From: Rhodopirellula sp.
GTDB taxonomy: Bacteria; Planctomycetota; Planctomycetia; Pirellulales; Pirellulaceae
Length of the DNA: 39,146 bases
Assembly (NCBI GenBank): GCA_002701385.1
Contig: NZVD01000068.1
Span: 29,631 to 68,776 of the forward strand
Reading direction: 5' to 3'
Part shown: in pieces, positions 18,329 through 26,605 of the stretch
How positions within the stretch are numbered: the stretch's first letter is position 1
Layout: the number at the start of each line of letters is the position of its first letter
Program-made: the position numbers and the translations under genes
The notes under the pieces: model-generated
Told to the model about the DNA's origin: nothing
Databases searched by the model: none
Seen by the model: the letters and a program-made list of their open reading frames with translations, nothing else

Positions 18329-19714
18329 TTACGGAGCTAGTAGTAGACGGCTTGGAGCCTGAAGGTAGCCGATGACTTCGTTGAGGAAGCGAGCGGCGTC
18401 ACCACCATCCACGATTCGATGATCATAAGACAGACTCAGCGGCATCACCTGACGAATCTCAATTTCATCATCGATGACGACAGGTAATTTGCGAGTCCGA
18501 CCTACAAGTAAGATTGCCACTTCTGGAACATTGATGATCGGCGTGGAATATGTTCCGCCAATCGCTCCAAGATTACTAATCGTGAAAGTGGATCCTCGCA
18601 GATCATCGAGACCAAAGTTATTGCTTCGTACGCTTTCGGCAAGTGTTCCCAAATCTCGGGCTATATCAGAAATGCTCTTGGAATCAGCACTACGTAAGGA
18701 TGGAACGACCAATCCTCGGTCGCTGTCGACCGCAATCCCCACGTTGACATAGTCTTTATAAATGACCTGTCCGGCGTCCATGTCTAGAGCCGCATTGAGT
18801 TTTGGGTTGTTTCGTAACGCCAGAGCTACTGATTTGATGATGAACGGCATCGAAGTGAGTTTGATACCCTGATCCAGATAATCCTGCTTGGAGGATCGGC
18901 GGATCATTTCCAGGTCCGTTACGTCCGCATCGTCAAAGTTGGTCACTCGTGGAGCGGATGACCAGGATTCGTGCATCTTGGCCGCAATCGTTTTACGGAT
19001 TTTTGGCATCGATTCAACGTGGACAGGGCCAAATGCATCTGTGCCAGGTTCGCCGGGAGCCTTGGAAGCTGGGGCGGATGTGGAAGAAGCGGCTTGAGTT
19101 GTCGCAGGAGCAGTGACTTGTTGATTCGCTTGGCGTACGACTTCCAGGATGTCTTCCCGAGTGATACGGCCGCCAGCGCCACTGCCGGTTACGTTGGCAA
19201 GATCCACTCCTACTTCCCGAGCAAATCGTCGTATCGCGGGCCCTGCAGCAATGTCTCCACTGTCTGCAGAAGTTGGTTGAACGACGGGGGCAGGGGCTGG
19301 AGTTGCTGCTACTGGTGCTGGCGCTTCAACAGCAGGGGCTGGTTCTGGTGCAGGTTCTGGTGCAGGTTCTGGCTCGGGAATTGCAGCAACCGGTTCAGGT
19401 TGTACTTCAGGTTCTGCTGGAGCTGGAGCGGGTTCGGCTTCCACCGCTGGGGTTGCCGGAGCTTCGGGGGCCGCCGCACCACCATCGACTGTGATCAAGA
19501 CGTCACCAATTGCAATGGTTTGTCCTGACTCTACATTGATACTTGCCACCGTACCGGTCACCGTAGAAGGGACTGGGACGGATGCTTTGTCTGTTTCCAC
19601 TTCGACAATATCATCACCTTCGGAAACAGTGTCTCCGACACTTACGAAAATTTCTAGGATGTCACCTGATTCGATACCATCACCGAGTTCAGGGAGTTTG
19701 ATTTCAGTTGCCAT
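18329..19714 (-). CDS. aceF: Dihydrolipoyllysine-residue acetyltransferase (E2) of pyruvate dehydrogenase
   Basis: Core of the pyruvate dehydrogenase complex: accepts the acetyl group on lipoyl-lysine and transfers it to CoA. Residues 1-75 are one lipoyl domain with the lipoylated lysine at K43 (ETDKASVPVPS). A long Ala/Pro/Glu linker follows to about 150. The peripheral subunit-binding domain is at about 152-195 (AIRRFAREVGVDL and GRITREDIL). The catalytic domain ends with SYDHRIVDGG, catalytic His432. At 461 aa it has a single lipoyl domain, fewer than the three of E. coli AceF. It lies 41 bp after aceE on the same strand, so one transcript is expected. Confidence 0.95.
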   Translation of the reverse strand: MATEIKLPELGDGIESGDILEIFVSVGDTVSEGDDIVEVETDKASVPVPSTVTGTVASINVESGQTIAIGDVLITVDGGAAAPEAPATPAVEAEPAPAPAEPEVQPEPVAAIPEPEPAPEPAPEPAPAVEAPAPVAATPAPAPVVQPTSADSGDIAAGPAIRRFAREVGVDLANVTGSGAGGRITREDILEVVRQANQQVTAPATTQAASSTSAPASKAPGEPGTDAFGPVHVESMPKIRKTIAAKMHESWSSAPRVTNFDDADVTDLEMIRRSSKQDYLDQGIKLTSMPFIIKSVALALRNNPKLNAALDMDAGQVIYKDYVNVGIAVDSDRGLVVPSLRSADSKSISDIARDLGTLAESVRSNNFGLDDLRGSTFTISNLGAIGGTYSTPIINVPEVAILLVGRTRKLPVVIDDEIEIRQVMPLSLSYDHRIVDGGDAARFLNEVIGYLQAPSRLLLAP

Positions 19715-19755
19715 GTTCTGTTGTAAACTTCTAAGGAAAAGAAGAGTGTTGTTAG

Positions 19756-22470
19756 TTACGCGTAAAGGGGACTGATTTTGTCAGGGTTGATCTCAAGTTC
19801 TTTGACTGCTTCGGCCAGTTTACTTTCATCGAATTGACCTGCTTTGGCCAGACGGGTCAGTGCAGCTAAAGCAATGTGCTTACCATCCACTTCAAAGTGA
19901 TCTCGTAGTGTTTCTCTCGTTTCACTACGGCCCATTCCATCTGTTCCAAGGACACAGTAATCACCGGGAATCCAAGGTGCGAGTTGTTCACCTAAGGCTC
20001 GGACATAATCTGAGGAAGAGATAAAAGGTCCTTCCTCTTTCTTAAGTGTCTTTTCGAGATAGGAGACTTTAGGCTTTTCGCCGGGGTGCAATCGATTCCA
20101 ACGTTCACATTCCTGAGCTTCACGGCGCAGTTGAGTGTAGCTGGTAACACTCCATACCTTACTGCCAATCCCGTATTTTTCACTGAGAATCTGCTGGGCA
20201 TCGTTCGCACTTCGCAGGATTGCACCACTACCAAATAGCTGGACGTTTGCTTTGCCTTTATCCGCTTCCACGGGGTCAAAGGCATACATTCCTTTGACGA
20301 TCCCTTCTTCCACGCCGTCCGGCATCGCAGGCATAACGTAGTTTTCATTTTCAGCGGTAATGTAATAAATAGCTGTTTCGTCTTCCTGATAGAGTTTTTT
20401 CATTCCATCAAGAACAATCACAGCGGTTTCATATGCGTAGGCAGGGTCGTAAGAACGAACGGTCGGGAAAGCGATCGTGTTAAGCAGACTGTGCCCATCC
20501 TGGTGTTGTAATCCTTCACCGTTGAGCGTCGTACGTCCGGCTGTACCACCGATCATGAATCCTTTGACCCGAGTGTCGGCTGCCGCCCAAATCAGGTCGC
20601 CGATTCGCTGCAGCCCAAACATGCTGTAGTAAATAAAGAACGGAATCATGTTAATCCCGTGTTGGGCATAGGAGTTCCCAGCGGCGATGAAGGAAGACAT
20701 GCTACCGGCTTCGGTAATCCCTTCCTCCAGAATCTGACCGTCACGAGCTTCTTTGTAATACAGCAAAAGTTCTGAATCGACAGGGTCGTATAACTGACCA
20801 GCATGGGCGTAAATTCCGACTTGCCGGAACATCCCTTCCATCCCAAACGTACGGGCTTCATCCGGAACGATTGGGACAATGTACTTACCGATTTGTTTGT
20901 CACGACAGAGTTTGGTCAAGAGACGAACAAACCCCATCGTGGTCGACATTTCCTTGCCCTTACTGTCGCCCAGCATGTCCTTGTAATCTTCCAAGGTTGG
21001 AATGTAATCCATCTTGGGAGCAGTTTTGGGGCGTGCGGGAAGTGATCCGCCGAGTGCCTCACGGCGTTCGGCCAGATAATTCAATTCCACACTACCTTCG
21101 GCAGGTTTGTAGAACGGAGCATTCGCAACATCTTCGTCGGAAATGGGAATTCCAAACCGGCTGCGGAATTCCAGTAGTTCCTGTTCGTTGAGCTTCTTTT
21201 GGTTGTGGGCAACATTTCGGCCTTCCCCAGCCTCGCCCAAACCATAGCCCTTAATCGTTTTGGCCAAAATAACTGTTGGCTTATCCGTGCTATCCACGGC
21301 AGCTTTATAGGCTGTGTAAACTTTCTTGGGATCGTGTCCACCTCGATTTAGTGATTCCAGCTGATCGTCTGAGTAGTTCTTCACCAGTTCGAGCAGTTCA
21401 GGGTATTTTCCAAAGAAGTGTTCCCGGATATACGAGCCTGGCATGCCAGTGTACTTCTGATACTGGCCATCCACGACCTCGTTCATGCGCTTGGCTAAAA
21501 TGCCGGTTTTATCCTTGGCTAGTAGTTCATCCCAGTCACTACCCCAAATCACCTTGATCACATTCCAACCCGCTCCACGGAAAGTGGCCTCGAGTTCCTG
21601 GATAATCTTTCCGTTACCACGAACAGGACCATCGAGTCGTTGTAGGTTACAGTTGATCACCCAGATCAAGTTGTTAAGTTTTTCCCGAGAGGCGAGTGTG
21701 ATCGCACCAAGTGTCTCTGGTTCGTCAGTTTCACCATCCCCCAGAAATGCCCAGACTTTCGTGTCCGACGTATCTTTGATTCCACGGTCGCGAAGGTATT
21801 CATTGAATCGAGCTTGATAGATCGACATGATCGGGCCCAGTCCCATCGAGACGGTTGGGAATTCCCAGAATTCTTCCATGAGCCAAGGGTGAGGGTAAGA
21901 TGACAAACCCTGAACATCCCGCAGTTCACGGCGGAAGTGTTCCAGATTCTCTTCTTCCAGACGCCCTTCCATGAATGCTCGGGAGTAAATCCCTGGGGAG
22001 GCATGACCCTGGAAGTAAACTTGATCTCCGTTATAGCCGGATTCCCCCCGGCCCTTGAAGAAGTGATTGAAGGCAACTTCGTAAAGTGTCGCTGCCGATG
22101 CGAAAGTGGAAATGTGGCCGCCTACGCCGGGGAACTTTTTATTCGCCTGTTGCACCATTGCCATGGCATTCCAACGAATAATACTCTTGATCCGTCGTTC
22201 AATCTCACGATTACCAGGATAGGCAGGTTGCTGATCCGGTGGGATCGTATTGATATAAGGTGTGTTGGAAGCAATTGGGAGATCTACACCATTGCGGCGC
22301 GCGGTGCTGTCGAGCACATTAAGCAGATACTGAACTCGTTCAGGACCTGCTGATTGGAGTACATATTCGAGTGAATCGACCCATTCCTGAGTTTCTGCGG
22401 GATTACCATCGACCTGATTGGCCACGGCAGGCTCTTCAGAAGCTTGAGAAGCTGTCTTCGCTTCGGACAT
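19756..22470 (-). CDS. aceE: Pyruvate dehydrogenase E1 component, homodimeric type
   Basis: Thiamine-diphosphate enzyme that decarboxylates pyruvate and acetylates the lipoyl group of AceF. The 904-aa length and sequence are those of the single-chain AceE family rather than the alpha/beta type. The ThDP-binding motif GDGETDEPE starts at residue 244 and ends in NCNLQRLDGP. The N-terminal helical region (about 25-100) that contacts E2 in this family is present, after a short Ala/Glu-rich tail. An AAGG ribosome binding site lies about 10 nt before the ATG. The 534-bp region upstream contains octamer arrays and a structured core, which is unusual space within an otherwise tight gene set. Confidence 0.96.
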   Translation of the reverse strand: MSEAKTASQASEEPAVANQVDGNPAETQEWVDSLEYVLQSAGPERVQYLLNVLDSTARRNGVDLPIASNTPYINTIPPDQQPAYPGNREIERRIKSIIRWNAMAMVQQANKKFPGVGGHISTFASAATLYEVAFNHFFKGRGESGYNGDQVYFQGHASPGIYSRAFMEGRLEEENLEHFRRELRDVQGLSSYPHPWLMEEFWEFPTVSMGLGPIMSIYQARFNEYLRDRGIKDTSDTKVWAFLGDGETDEPETLGAITLASREKLNNLIWVINCNLQRLDGPVRGNGKIIQELEATFRGAGWNVIKVIWGSDWDELLAKDKTGILAKRMNEVVDGQYQKYTGMPGSYIREHFFGKYPELLELVKNYSDDQLESLNRGGHDPKKVYTAYKAAVDSTDKPTVILAKTIKGYGLGEAGEGRNVAHNQKKLNEQELLEFRSRFGIPISDEDVANAPFYKPAEGSVELNYLAERREALGGSLPARPKTAPKMDYIPTLEDYKDMLGDSKGKEMSTTMGFVRLLTKLCRDKQIGKYIVPIVPDEARTFGMEGMFRQVGIYAHAGQLYDPVDSELLLYYKEARDGQILEEGITEAGSMSSFIAAGNSYAQHGINMIPFFIYYSMFGLQRIGDLIWAAADTRVKGFMIGGTAGRTTLNGEGLQHQDGHSLLNTIAFPTVRSYDPAYAYETAVIVLDGMKKLYQEDETAIYYITAENENYVMPAMPDGVEEGIVKGMYAFDPVEADKGKANVQLFGSGAILRSANDAQQILSEKYGIGSKVWSVTSYTQLRREAQECERWNRLHPGEKPKVSYLEKTLKKEEGPFISSSDYVRALGEQLAPWIPGDYCVLGTDGMGRSETRETLRDHFEVDGKHIALAALTRLAKAGQFDESKLAEAVKELEINPDKISPLYA

Positions 22471-22670
22471 CGGATATTACCTTACACAATATATGAATTG
22501 ATAAACCTTCCAATCGGAGGGCTTAGATGGGATTCAGTTAAACCTCTGCATATCGGGAGGGAAAGGTCTCCACAACACCCATCTATCATACCCTGTTCGC
22601 AGTAGTTTTGTTTAGAGGGGATTCGCGATATACCTCAGGGGGAAGGGGAAAAAATGGAACTATTACTTAT

Positions 22671-22786
22671 TTAACCGTTTAACCATTTAACAGTTAGATA
22701 TTTAACCAATTAACAGTTAGATATTTAACCAATTAACGTTAGATATTTAACCAATTAGGCAGTTGAAAAATTAGACGGTTGGCAAG
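22671..22786 (+). repeat. Octanucleotide array B-left (15 units), including three 22-23 bp higher-order copies
   Basis: Fifteen consecutive units of 8 nt (four of them 7 nt), starting TTAACCGT, TTAACCAT, TTAACAGT and ending TTAGACGG, TTGGCAAG. Within it, 22689-22756 is a higher-order tandem repeat of three copies (23, 23 and 22 bp), the third lacking one base. This is the most AT-rich array in the window. It lies upstream of aceE on that gene's minus strand, beginning about 200 bp before its start codon, so it could affect the aceE leader or promoter region. Confidence 0.85.
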
Positions 22787-22971
22787 CCTGACTTACCGAT
22801 TTATGAGTTCTTCCCGTTCCACCTTTGCCCGTTGGGCTTCAGTAGATAAACTCTGTCCTCTGCTATAGAAACAGGGAGTTTATCCGTCGTAGTCCGACGA
22901 AGGAGGACGGAGTCGGAGCATGGGCTTGAGAGGAAAATGCGAAGGACGAGCGGCCGAAGCCAAGGTCACAG
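22787..22971. repeat. Core of intergenic element B (lpdA-aceE gap)
   Basis: GC-richer, structured segment between two octamer arrays; no gene is visible here. GATAAACTCTGTCC (22845-22858) forms an inverted repeat with ACAGGGAGTTTATC (22871-22884). CGTCG/CGACG and TCCGTC/GACGGA pairs follow up to about 22911. CGGCCGAAGC lies at 22951-22960. Related sequence occurs in the cores at 28240-28345 and 30915-31023: the CCGTTCCACCTT block and GATAAACTC are shared with the latter, and AAACAGGGAGTTT plus CGTAGTCC with the former. Confidence 0.7.
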
Positions 22972-22995
22972 TTTTCCATTTAGGCAATTGGGGCT
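22972..22995 (+). repeat. Octanucleotide array B-right (3 units)
   Basis: TTTTCCAT, TTAGGCAA, TTGGGGCT: three units in exact 8-nt register, closing element B 10 bp from the lpdA stop codon. Confidence 0.65.
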
Positions 22996-23004
22996 AGCAG
23001 ACGC

Positions 23005-24429
23005 TTAGCGTTTCTTGGGCTTGTACATTTCCACGGCAGTGCCGTAGTAAATTTCGCCCGCATTCATCACCGTTTCACTCAAAGTTGGATGCGGATGGAT
23101 CGATTCGGTAATGTCTTCCACTTCACAACCCATTTCGATCGCTAATACAGCCTCAGCAATCAATTCACCTGCTCCGGGACCAACCATCCCGCAGCCCAGC
23201 ACGCGATTCGTTTCCGGATCCACTAACAACTTAGTCAGGCCTTCGGTACGTCCCAGAGCCTGAGCTCGGCCACTGGCAGCCCAGGGATAAGTTGCCACTT
23301 CGTGAGCGATTTTCTTATCCTTCGCTTCGTTTTCTGTAAGGCCCGCCCAAGCGATTTCAGGGTCTGTGAACATTACAGCCGGAATGCATTTGTGATCCCA
23401 GACTTCATCATGCCCAGCAATGTTGGCCACCGCCACTTTTGCTTCATGCGTGGCTTTGTGAGCCAGCATCGGGTCACCGGCAATATCGCCAATGGCATAA
23501 ATGTGAGCGTCGGCTGTTTGTTGTCTGGCATCACACTCGACAAAGCCTCGGTCAGTAACTTGGACCTGAGTATTCTCTAGTCCCAGGTTTTGGGAATTCG
23601 GGCGACGTCCCACAGAAACCAATACTCGGTCATACCGGCGAGTATCGAAAAGGGCCGGGCCTTCAAAGGTCACTTCGACTTGATCGTCAGCCAGAGTTAA
23701 AGAACCCACTTTGGTGTTGGTATAAATACGTTCGCCGAATAGTTCATCCAGTTTTTTTCGCAGTGGCTTGATGATGTCACGATCTGCCATCGGAACCAAA
23801 CCGTCAGCAAATTCAACAACAGAAACTTCCGTCCCCAAATTGGCATAGACAGTTCCCATCTCTAAACCAATGTAACCGCCTCCGATAACTAGCATTGTTT
23901 CGGGGATATCCGTCAGTGCCAGAGCACCGGTGGAATCCATGACGCGATCCGAATCCAGTCTCCAGGGGCCTGGCATGGCTGGCGAGGAACCTGTGGCGAG
24001 AATGCACTTATCAAAGGTCAGCTTGCCGCCTTCTGGAATCGAGTCATGCTCGCCTTCCAGAAGCAGTGTAGTTGAATTCTCAAACGTACCGCGAGCGGTA
24101 ATGACTTTCACCTTACGGCGTTTGGCGAGTTGCCCGAGTCCACCAGAGAGCGTCGAAATCACTTTGTCTTTACGTGCTCTAACCTTGTCGATATCAATCG
24201 CAGGATCGCTATACGAAACTCCCCAGTCGCTGGTAAGCTCCTCCACTTCACTCATCACATTCGCAACATGCAGGAGTGCTTTGGAAGGTATACAGCCTCG
24301 CAGTAAGCAGGTACCACCTAAACGTGATTCCATTTCGACGAGCGTAACATCGAGTCCCTGATCGGCAGCCATGAATGCAGCTGCATATCCACCGGGACCA
24401 CCACCGAGTACAACAACGGGAGCGTGCAT
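23005..24429 (-). CDS. lpdA: Dihydrolipoyl dehydrogenase (E3)
   Basis: FAD enzyme that reoxidises dihydrolipoyl groups of the pyruvate dehydrogenase complex with NAD+. The FAD-binding GGGPGG is at residues 9-14, the redox disulfide is C41/C46 (GGTCLLRGCIPSK), the NAD-binding GGGYIGLE motif is present, and the C-terminal His-Glu dyad is H447/E452 (HPTLSE). The ATG at 24429 is preferred over an upstream in-frame start at 24459, because that one lies within rpsD and adds residues before the FAD motif. The AGGAAA ribosome binding site overlaps the rpsD stop codon, indicating coupled translation. The 474 aa length is typical. Confidence 0.95.
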   Translation of the reverse strand: MHAPVVVLGGGPGGYAAAFMAADQGLDVTLVEMESRLGGTCLLRGCIPSKALLHVANVMSEVEELTSDWGVSYSDPAIDIDKVRARKDKVISTLSGGLGQLAKRRKVKVITARGTFENSTTLLLEGEHDSIPEGGKLTFDKCILATGSSPAMPGPWRLDSDRVMDSTGALALTDIPETMLVIGGGYIGLEMGTVYANLGTEVSVVEFADGLVPMADRDIIKPLRKKLDELFGERIYTNTKVGSLTLADDQVEVTFEGPALFDTRRYDRVLVSVGRRPNSQNLGLENTQVQVTDRGFVECDARQQTADAHIYAIGDIAGDPMLAHKATHEAKVAVANIAGHDEVWDHKCIPAVMFTDPEIAWAGLTENEAKDKKIAHEVATYPWAASGRAQALGRTEGLTKLLVDPETNRVLGCGMVGPGAGELIAEAVLAIEMGCEVEDITESIHPHPTLSETVMNAGEIYYGTAVEMYKPKKR

Positions 24430-24436
24430 AGGTTTC

Positions 24437-25045
24437 CTATCGAGACATAAATTCGACAACCGTGTTTCCGTCTACAGGCAGGCTGATGTCAGAAGCACCG
24501 GGATTTCCCTGCACTGTAATTCGCAGAGTTTCAGAGTCTGATCCAAGCCAGTCACAGGGTTCACCTGTCGCCAGACTGGAAACTCCTTGATACATCTTCA
24601 ACAGGTTGTTACGTCGACGCACGGTGATGACATCACCAGGTCGAACCTGATAAGAAGGCTTGTTGGTGCGAACACCATTGACCAGAAAGTGGCCATGAAC
24701 CACGCCCTGACGAGCTTGTGGTCGAGTCAATGCAAAGCCTGCTCGTCGAACAACGTTATCAAGTCGCCGTTCACAGCACAGCAACAGCAGTTCCCCGGTA
24801 TTGCCTTTCTTCCGTGTTACGTTATTAAAGTAACGACGTAGTTGGCGTTCACCGATTCCGTAGTAATGCTTGATTTTCTGCTTTTCCTGCAGACCCTGAC
24901 CGTAGTTAGAAGGACGGCGAGGGCGTGTGTGCATTCCCGGAGGGGAAGGTCGACGATCAAATGCGCGGGCGGAACCTGCATCTTCATAAACGAGTGTACC
25001 GAGTCGACGGTTAACTCGAGCTTTTGCACCTGTATAGCGTGCCAT
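24437..25045 (-). CDS. rpsD: 30S ribosomal protein S4
   Basis: Primary 16S rRNA-binding protein of the small subunit. The 202-aa sequence contains the conserved N-terminal zinc-less region (SNYGQGLQEKQKIKHYYG) and the S4 RNA-binding domain (LDNVVRRAGFALTRPQARQGVVHGHFLVNG). It starts at ATG 25045 with a strong AGGAG site 8 nt upstream. In many bacteria rpsD sits with rpsM, rpsK and rpoA. Here it is separated from them and instead is followed 7 bp later by lpdA. Confidence 0.96.
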   Translation of the reverse strand: MARYTGAKARVNRRLGTLVYEDAGSARAFDRRPSPPGMHTRPRRPSNYGQGLQEKQKIKHYYGIGERQLRRYFNNVTRKKGNTGELLLLCCERRLDNVVRRAGFALTRPQARQGVVHGHFLVNGVRTNKPSYQVRPGDVITVRRRNNLLKMYQGVSSLATGEPCDWLGSDSETLRITVQGNPGASDISLPVDGNTVVEFMSR

Positions 25046-25100
25046 AACGATGTCTCCTATGGGGTTATTCCAGAAGCTAAAAACAAGGTTTTTTCTTCGG

Positions 25101-25128
25101 ATTGGACGGCAGACGCATCGTCTGTCAA
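25101..25128 (-). promoter_or_regulatory. Candidate promoter for the rpsD-lpdA unit
   Basis: On the minus strand a perfect TTGACA (25123-25128) is followed after 16 bp by TCCAAT (25101-25106), a weak -10 match (4 of 6). The placement about 50-80 bp before the rpsD start codon is sensible. The -10 assignment is uncertain. Confidence 0.35.
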
Positions 25129-25252
25129 TTTAATGCCGCCCAGGGAGGTAATAAATTTAAGTTGTAAACAACCATAATGAGCCTATTATTCAACATCCTC
25201 AAGGGGGAAAGTCGAATTTTCACAGGCAATAACTCGAGAATTCGGCCAGCAT

Positions 25253-26314
25253 TTAAAGCGAGAGTTCTGCAGCTTCGTGAAAGATTCTCCATGTCGTTTT
25301 TGGTACATCTCGAAATGCTTCGAGTGAACGTGTTAAATCCAACGGATTACCCGCAAGTGATCGGATCCAGATTTTTCTTACTTGCTCACCATACTGCCGC
25401 GCGAGACTACCATAGATATCGGGATCATGTTCCCCACTGTCACCAATCAAAACGAACTGACGACGTGGAAACCGTTGCAGAAGTGATTCAATTTGGGTGC
25501 GCTTCTTCTGGTAACGACGACGTATCAATTTTCGAATAACCTGTCCTTTCAGTGTGAATTGACGCAGGTGAAAGCTTCCTCCGGGAAAACCTGTATGGTC
25601 AAGAAAAGGATGGAGTTCGTTATATATCTGCCAGGGGCTCGCCGACACATAATGAAACTTTACTGCCTTCTGCTGCCAGGCTTCAAACACTTCCTTCATC
25701 CCTTTCACGGGTTCATAGGGTTTGGCAAAAGAATTCCGTAATAGTTGACGGCGATCGAGAACCTGCGAGTCCTTGATGGTGTCATCAATATCTGTCACCA
25801 CTGAGATCCCCACGGGATCCACGAGATAGCAGCGGCTGGGAATCGTGACTGTATGCTCTAAATCAGCCACGCCTCGGATCGGTAGATAAGGCTGCGAGTG
25901 AGTATCGTATTCCAGAAAGGCACTCACCGCTTTAGATGAGAGGTTGACCGTTGTTTTGAAACGCCCCCCTCGACGTGTCGGCGAAGCGATTTTGTGATAG
26001 CTTCCCCCCAGCCGGACACCGACCGAGACTTTCTTCTTGGCCTTGCGGATAAACGGTTGGATGCGTCGTTGTACTAATGCAAATTCGGGCGAATCTTGAT
26101 CGGTTAAGTCCACTTGAGCGAAGCGAAGTAAGAGCCGGTTTAAAAATCGTTCCCGCATTCTGGATATCTTCTTTCCTAGGAGATGTCCGGAGACAGGAAA
26201 TTCCCAACCACTATCAGTATGATGTGCACAGCTATCGTAAGTGATCAGGGTGGAATGAGTGTTACTTAATTCAGAAGAAAGGCTGTTTCCCATTTTCTCG
26301 TTTGCAGATTCCAT
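25253..26314 (-). CDS. DUF2183 / App1-like phosphatase domain protein
   Basis: Contains the catalytic domain named after yeast App1, a HAD-like phosphatidate phosphatase. The HAD motif I DxDxT is DIDDT with D175 and D177; a later acidic motif is GDSGEHD at 291-297; a SASPWQIY motif lies at about 224-231. An N-terminal beta-rich region (about 60-165) is typical of bacterial members. A bacterial activity on phosphatidate is inferred from the domain and not established. No signal peptide or membrane segment is visible. The ATG at 26314 has no clear ribosome binding site; ATG 26293, preceded by GAGAAA, is a realistic alternative start. The 353 aa length fits bacterial relatives. Confidence 0.85.
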   Translation of the reverse strand: MESANEKMGNSLSSELSNTHSTLITYDSCAHHTDSGWEFPVSGHLLGKKISRMRERFLNRLLLRFAQVDLTDQDSPEFALVQRRIQPFIRKAKKKVSVGVRLGGSYHKIASPTRRGGRFKTTVNLSSKAVSAFLEYDTHSQPYLPIRGVADLEHTVTIPSRCYLVDPVGISVVTDIDDTIKDSQVLDRRQLLRNSFAKPYEPVKGMKEVFEAWQQKAVKFHYVSASPWQIYNELHPFLDHTGFPGGSFHLRQFTLKGQVIRKLIRRRYQKKRTQIESLLQRFPRRQFVLIGDSGEHDPDIYGSLARQYGEQVRKIWIRSLAGNPLDLTRSLEAFRDVPKTTWRIFHEAAELSL

Positions 26315-26338
26315 ATTTGTCGAAGTGGAAGATGTTCC

Positions 26339-26361
26339 CTAAAACAGTGACGCTGTTTTAG
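26339..26361. promoter_or_regulatory. Perfect 9-bp inverted repeat upstream of the App1-like gene
   Basis: CTAAAACAG (26339-26347) and CTGTTTTAG (26353-26361) are separated by 5 nt. It lies 25 bp upstream of the App1-like gene and could be an operator or a leader hairpin. Read from either strand the 3' arm is T-rich, but there is no T-tract after it, so a terminator is unlikely. Confidence 0.4.
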
Positions 26362-26400
26362 TTAGGTAGATGAAATTTTCGCGGATTTCAGAAGCCATCT

Positions 26401-26428
26401 TTGCGATAGTTGGCATTTTTGTGATAAT
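26401..26428 (+). promoter_or_regulatory. Candidate promoter for the DUF1549-DUF1501 genes
   Basis: TTGCGA (26401-26406) and GATAAT (26423-26428) are 16 bp apart. The -10 is one mismatch and the -35 two mismatches from consensus. It would give a leader of about 170 nt. Confidence 0.35.
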
Positions 26429-26605
26429 AAAAGAATGCTGAACGTGGTAAATTCCTGATGGAATCATAATGTTTCAGACTCCCACCTGAGCGACATTCAC
26501 CGATAATTAATGAAACGCTCACATTACCTTCCCACCCAATAGTCAAAACATCCGCCATAGGCCACAACGGCCTCAAACAGAAGGATGTTTCCAATAAATA
26601 AAATC

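Noticed and set aside
18971-19528. Plus-strand open frame of 185 codons opposite aceF
   Set aside because: It mirrors the Ala/Pro/Glu linker of AceF, producing a Cys/Trp/Arg-rich translation with no homology signature.
22671-22786. Possible CRISPR array because of regular short repeats
   Set aside because: Units are 7-8 nt and abut one another with no unique spacers; no cas genes are nearby.
24430-24459. Extended N-terminus of LpdA from an upstream ATG
   Set aside because: It lies inside rpsD and adds ten residues before the FAD motif; ATG 24429 has a proper AGGAAA site.
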